Shown here: piece by piece, positions 61,331 through 64,000 of the stretch
Layout of the letters: each line of letters begins with the position of its first letter
Position numbering within the stretch: position 1 is the stretch's first letter
NCBI RefSeq assembly: GCF_029714425.1
Contig: NZ_CP121668.1
Coordinates: 1,447,501-1,511,500 of the forward strand
From: Bradyrhizobium sp. CB2312
GTDB lineage: Bacteria > Pseudomonadota > Alphaproteobacteria > Rhizobiales > Xanthobacteraceae
Reading direction: 5' to 3'
DNA length: 64,000 bases
The notes under the pieces: model-generated
Told to the model about the DNA's origin: nothing
The model's database searches: none
Seen by the model: the letters and a program-made list of their open reading frames with translations, nothing else
Translations under genes and position numbers: made by a program

Positions 61331-61918
61331 CTGTCGAACTCCGATCTCGCGTTGTCGATTGCGCTTGGTGTCGGTCTTGCGGCCGCGACGGGCCTCCGGG
61401 TGTTCCTGCCGATGCTGGTTGCCAGCGTGGCCGCTTACTCGGGTTCGCTTGCTTGGGGCGACGGTTTCGCGTGGCTTGGAACACCTGCCGCAATGCTGAT
61501 GTTTGGCGTGGCCGCGCTCCTGGAGGTTGCTGCGTATTTCATTCCCGGCGTGGACAATTTGCTCGATGTCATCGCCGCGCCTGTTGCCGTGATCGCCGGA
61601 GCCATCGTGTCGGCGGCGACCATGGCAGATCTTCCACCGATGATGAAATGGACGGCCGCCATCGTCGCGGGTGGCGGCGCGGCCGGCATCGTGCACGGCG
61701 TCACCGCGGCTCTGCGGGCCAAATCGACAGTCATGACGGCCGGCCTCGGCAACTCGACCGTCGCGACCGCCGAATTGGGAGGTGCGCTCCTCGTCTCAAT
61801 TCTTGCCCTGGCCGCGCCGGTAGCCGCATTCGCGATCGTCATTCTGATGCTCTGGCTGGCGATACGTTTGATCCTGCGCTTGCGGAGATCAGTTCCTCGC
61901 AAGGATGCACCGGGATGA
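61331..61918 (+). pseudogene. DUF4126 membrane protein, separated from its start codon by IS66
   Basis: 195 residues of a membrane protein with about five helices: 'SDLALSIALGVGLAAATGLRVFLPMLVASVAAYSG', 'LGTPAAMLMFGVAALLEVAAYFIPGVDNLLDVIAAPVAVIAGAIVSAATM' and 'GGALLVSILALAAPVAAFAIVILMLWLAIRLILRLRR'. The 'AATGLRVFLPMLVASVAAY' and 'GVDNLLDVIAAPVAVIAGA' parts are the DUF4126 signature. Its ATG is at 58209 and the frame is restored when the IS and one 8-bp duplication are removed (MSN + SDLA...). At the junction CTG stands where ATG was, so expression after the insertion is uncertain. Function of the family is unknown. Confidence 0.88.
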
Positions 61919-62130
61919 CCGCGTGACCGCTCGTGCTGCTACCCTACCCACACCACGATCACCACCACCACTCGCGCCTGACCGCCGCATTGGCTGCCGA
62001 TTCACAGGAAGAAAGGGCCTGGGGAGATCCCCGAATTGGGCGCTTCTCCATCGACAACTAATGATTGCCGTTGCTGGCGGCATCCAACACGGTTTAGACT
62101 GACCTTAGGAACACATCGCGGAGATGTGCC
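61919..62130. other. Short intergenic region after the DUF4126 gene
   Basis: 212 bp with no supportable gene; it holds the hydrolase promoter region. ACATCGCGGAGATGTGCC just ahead of 62131 is a small palindrome over the ribosome-binding site. Confidence 0.45.
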
Positions 62131-63720
62131 ATGCGTCGGATTTGGTCCGAATTCCTTTCATTCGCATTTTTCATCAGCGTAGGAATGCCCTCGGGCAGTT
62201 GCGTAGCACAACCGGTCATTGACGCCGAAGTCGTGCTCCAAATTTGCCAAGCGTTCTCGAAAAAGTCCGCCGAGAACATGCCAGCGATCATTTTACCGGA
62301 AGCTGGCAAGTCGTTCATTGAAATTTATGGCAGGCTCTCCGGCTTACTTGAAGGCTGTTTGTCAGCGACCGAGACCAGCCGCAATTCAGGTGGCGTCACT
62401 TTTCTGGTCCAGAATACCCGTTACGACAGCGTCTGGTACTTTTCCACTGACGAGGGATCGATCCGACGTATTAATATCGAACGATATAAACCAGTTACTT
62501 TGGCCGATGACGAGTTATGGCAATCTCCATTTGCCATTGCAGCAGCATCCCAGGCCACTCTTGGTATAGCAGGTCTATTAGCGGGAACAGCCGAAACAGA
62601 CTCTACAGCTCCCATAACTAAAGGTGGGCCGCCCAAAGCGATAGCCCCGCCGTCCGAGCCATATACCGTGGAGTTCTTCTATGCGACGGACCGAAAAGAG
62701 TCCTCTGACGCAATAGAGTTCGAGGGACGCACCAGCACCCAGACAAGCGACGGTTCTACCTATAGCTCGAACGGTTGGACAGCTGTTAGCGGCTACACGG
62801 GAGAGCGCAGCCATGATCTTAGCTTCGGTGCCATTCGGGTTCGCGTCCCGGAAGGGCATCATATTGGAAGGATAGAATTGCCATCGAACAGGAGAATCTT
62901 TGGCATTACCTTCTCAAGGGATGGCCCTGATCCCAAGAAGCATTTTACGATCCGCAGCATCGCAAAAACGAGCGAAGATCAGTGGATCAAATCGCTATCG
63001 TCGACCAAGAAAAAGAAAGCCCTAATATTCGTGCATGGGTTCAACACCAAATTTCGAGACGCCGTCTTTCGCACAGCCCAGATAATTTGGGATCTTCAAT
63101 TCGGCGGTACTGCAGTTTTGTTCTCGTGGCCGTCTCGTGGCGAGATAGCGGACTATCTCTATGACAAAGACAGCGCGCTTAGTTCACGTGTAGCACTACT
63201 CCGCGTGATAGATAACCTTCGCAAAGCAAAATTCGAAACCGTCGACATCATAGCCCACAGCATGGGCAACCTGATTGTAGTGGATGCATTGTCAACTACT
63301 GCGGCAACAAAATCGCCTACTGTGATTGCTCAACTGGTTATGGCCGCGCCGGATGTTGACCGCGACATGTTCATTCAGGAAATTCCGCGAGTTGCAAAGG
63401 TCGCCAAAGGCTTAACACTCTATGCATCTAAGAACGACAAGGCCCTTCAGCTTTCGAAACGAGTTGCTGGCAGGATTCCTCGCGCTGGAGACGTACCGGA
63501 GTCCGGGCCGATTATCATCAAATCCGTATCGACCATCGACGTTAGCGCTATCGGAGACGAATTGTTCGGGCTCAATCACAACACATTCGCTACAACCCGA
63601 AACGTTTTGAATGATCTTAAAATACTCCTTGAAACCGGCGCACCACCGCCTAGGCTAACTGAAGTTCGCGGCGTTCCCGAGCCTCCCCAAACAGCCTCTT
63701 ATTTCCGATATGCGCCTTAA
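62131..63720 (+). CDS. Exported alpha/beta hydrolase, DUF900 type
   Basis: A 529-residue protein with a signal peptide (hydrophobic 'FLSFAFFISVGMPSGSCVA', residues about 8-26). Residues 30-170 are unlike any family I know. From about 175, 'YTVEFFYATDRKESSD' and 'LSFGAIRVRVPEGHHIGRIELP' start the DUF900 domain; the core has 'KKKALIFVHGFNTKFRDAVFRTAQIIWDL' (oxyanion region), the nucleophile elbow 'VDIIAHSMGNLIVVDAL' (Ser in H-S-M-G-N), 'VMAAPDVDRDMF' (Asp) and 'GLNHNTFATT' (His). The triad is complete, so it is an active esterase- or lipase-like hydrolase in the periplasm. The ATG at 62131 follows GCGGAGATGTGCC. Codon usage is AT-richer than the backbone, suggesting transfer. Confidence 0.85.
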   Translation: MRRIWSEFLSFAFFISVGMPSGSCVAQPVIDAEVVLQICQAFSKKSAENMPAIILPEAGKSFIEIYGRLSGLLEGCLSATETSRNSGGVTFLVQNTRYDSVWYFSTDEGSIRRINIERYKPVTLADDELWQSPFAIAAASQATLGIAGLLAGTAETDSTAPITKGGPPKAIAPPSEPYTVEFFYATDRKESSDAIEFEGRTSTQTSDGSTYSSNGWTAVSGYTGERSHDLSFGAIRVRVPEGHHIGRIELPSNRRIFGITFSRDGPDPKKHFTIRSIAKTSEDQWIKSLSSTKKKKALIFVHGFNTKFRDAVFRTAQIIWDLQFGGTAVLFSWPSRGEIADYLYDKDSALSSRVALLRVIDNLRKAKFETVDIIAHSMGNLIVVDALSTTAATKSPTVIAQLVMAAPDVDRDMFIQEIPRVAKVAKGLTLYASKNDKALQLSKRVAGRIPRAGDVPESGPIIIKSVSTIDVSAIGDELFGLNHNTFATTRNVLNDLKILLETGAPPPRLTEVRGVPEPPQTASYFRYAP

Positions 63721-63784
63721 CTTAGAGTGCTAACGCGCTGGCGACGAGGCGCATCATTTTCGGCAACTATCCCGAGAAGGAATG

Positions 63785-63868
63785 ACGGTGACAGTGCACC
63801 AAACTCTCGACGCGGGGAGGGCCCTGTCCGCAACGCTGCTCAAGGCCAATTTTGTGCGCTGTCACCGT
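63785..63868. repeat. 84-bp inverted repeat near the window end
   Basis: ACGGTGACAGTGCAC (63785-63799) and GTGCGCTGTCACCGT (63854-63868) are 15-bp inverted copies with one mismatch, bracketing 54 bp. It may be a structured leader or a small mobile remnant. The rest of 63721-63944 has no gene. Confidence 0.6.
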
Positions 63869-63944
63869 AGCTCCTTAGGTCGCAATGCGATATCGGTAGC
63901 GAGCCAAGGACGTTGATGGAAAAGCAAGCTGGGCGAGAACGATC

Positions 63945-64000
63945 GTGAGTTTCTTCGAGCGTCTCAAGACAGAAGCATCCGTTGAGTGGCGGGCCTACAC
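63945..64000 (+). CDS. TenA/thiaminase II-like protein, start only
   Basis: GTG 63945 opens (M)SFFERLKTEASVEWRAYT and runs into the window edge (18 full codons). This start resembles the first helix of TenA-type thiaminase II and related proteins of rhizobia ('S-x-x-E-R-L-x-x-x-A-x-x-x-W'). GGGCGAGAACG upstream is only a weak ribosome-binding site. With so little sequence the family call is tentative. Confidence 0.5.
   Translation, partial: MSFFERLKTEASVEWRAY

Larger units (their letters stand above)
58218..61331 (+). mobile_element. IS66-family element with a passenger gene
   Basis: A 3114-bp element. The left tip GTAAGCGTAGCGCCGAGG and the inverted right tip GTAAGCGTAGCTCTGCGG match in 15 of 18 positions, continuing with GCCCTTTGGATTG / GCCCTTTTGATTG. 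An 8-bp target duplication TGTCGAAC stands at 58210-58217 and 61332-61339, the length normal for IS66. It carries tnpA, tnpB, tnpC and a pRiA4b ORF-3-like gene. Confidence 0.95.

Noticed and set aside
63721..63944. Thiamine (TPP) riboswitch before the TenA-like gene
   Set aside because: The conserved CTGAGA and ACCTG blocks are not present in the expected arrangement.

Overview
The window reads as chromosomal DNA from a high-GC alphaproteobacterium of the order Rhizobiales, most probably Bradyrhizobium or a close relative. Supporting signs are the housekeeping proteins (AatA, GlmM, SerC, SerA, phasins), the C/G-rich third codon positions, a tRNA-His with an A discriminator base, small DUF6894 proteins, and several families of palindromic intergenic repeats. 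The genus is an inference from gene content and repeats; no search was run.

Backbone (1 to about 32.6 kb): metabolic and envelope genes, closely packed and separated by repeats. In order: an aldo/keto reductase cut by the window edge, a GNAT acetyltransferase, a membrane PAS protein, two tiny membrane proteins, a glutathione S-transferase, aspartate aminotransferase (aatA), a DUF992 protein, an EF-G-like GTPase, an XRE regulator next to a SulP anion transporter, a shikimate dehydrogenase, a tandem pair of exported paralogues, an FMN-dependent alpha-hydroxy-acid dehydrogenase, glmM, an MFS efflux protein, two outer-membrane beta-barrel proteins, a second GST, a second GNAT, the serine pathway genes serC (with a hairpin leader) and serA, a thiolase, an 1129-residue PAS histidine kinase, and two phasins. 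Thiolase and phasins fit a polyhydroxyalkanoate-storing organism.

Genomic island (32,604 to 55,745; about 23.1 kb): it sits at the 3' end of a tRNA-His gene. A perfect 17-bp copy of the tRNA end recurs at 55,729-55,745, so both att sites are visible. The island's own tyrosine integrase is split by an IS21-family element with an 8-bp target duplication; removing the IS and one duplication restores the reading frame exactly. Two further IS21-family elements with 7-bp and 6-bp duplications lie inside. The cargo is a block of very small genes, a helicase-like ATPase with a small upstream gene, a serine recombinase, and a co-oriented group: a coiled-coil two-helix membrane protein, a TIR-like (PF10137-type) protein, a GYF-domain membrane protein with a ClpP-like domain, and a 697-residue reverse transcriptase of defence type preceded by 430 bp of non-coding DNA. 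This looks like an antiphage defence cargo and is the best candidate for an undescribed system.

Right of the island (55.7 to 64 kb): a Tat-type secreted metallophosphoesterase, two overlapping small membrane-protein genes, a complete IS66-family element carrying a passenger gene and inserted with an 8-bp duplication exactly at the start codon of a DUF4126 gene, a DUF900-type alpha/beta hydrolase, and the first codons of a TenA-like gene at the edge.
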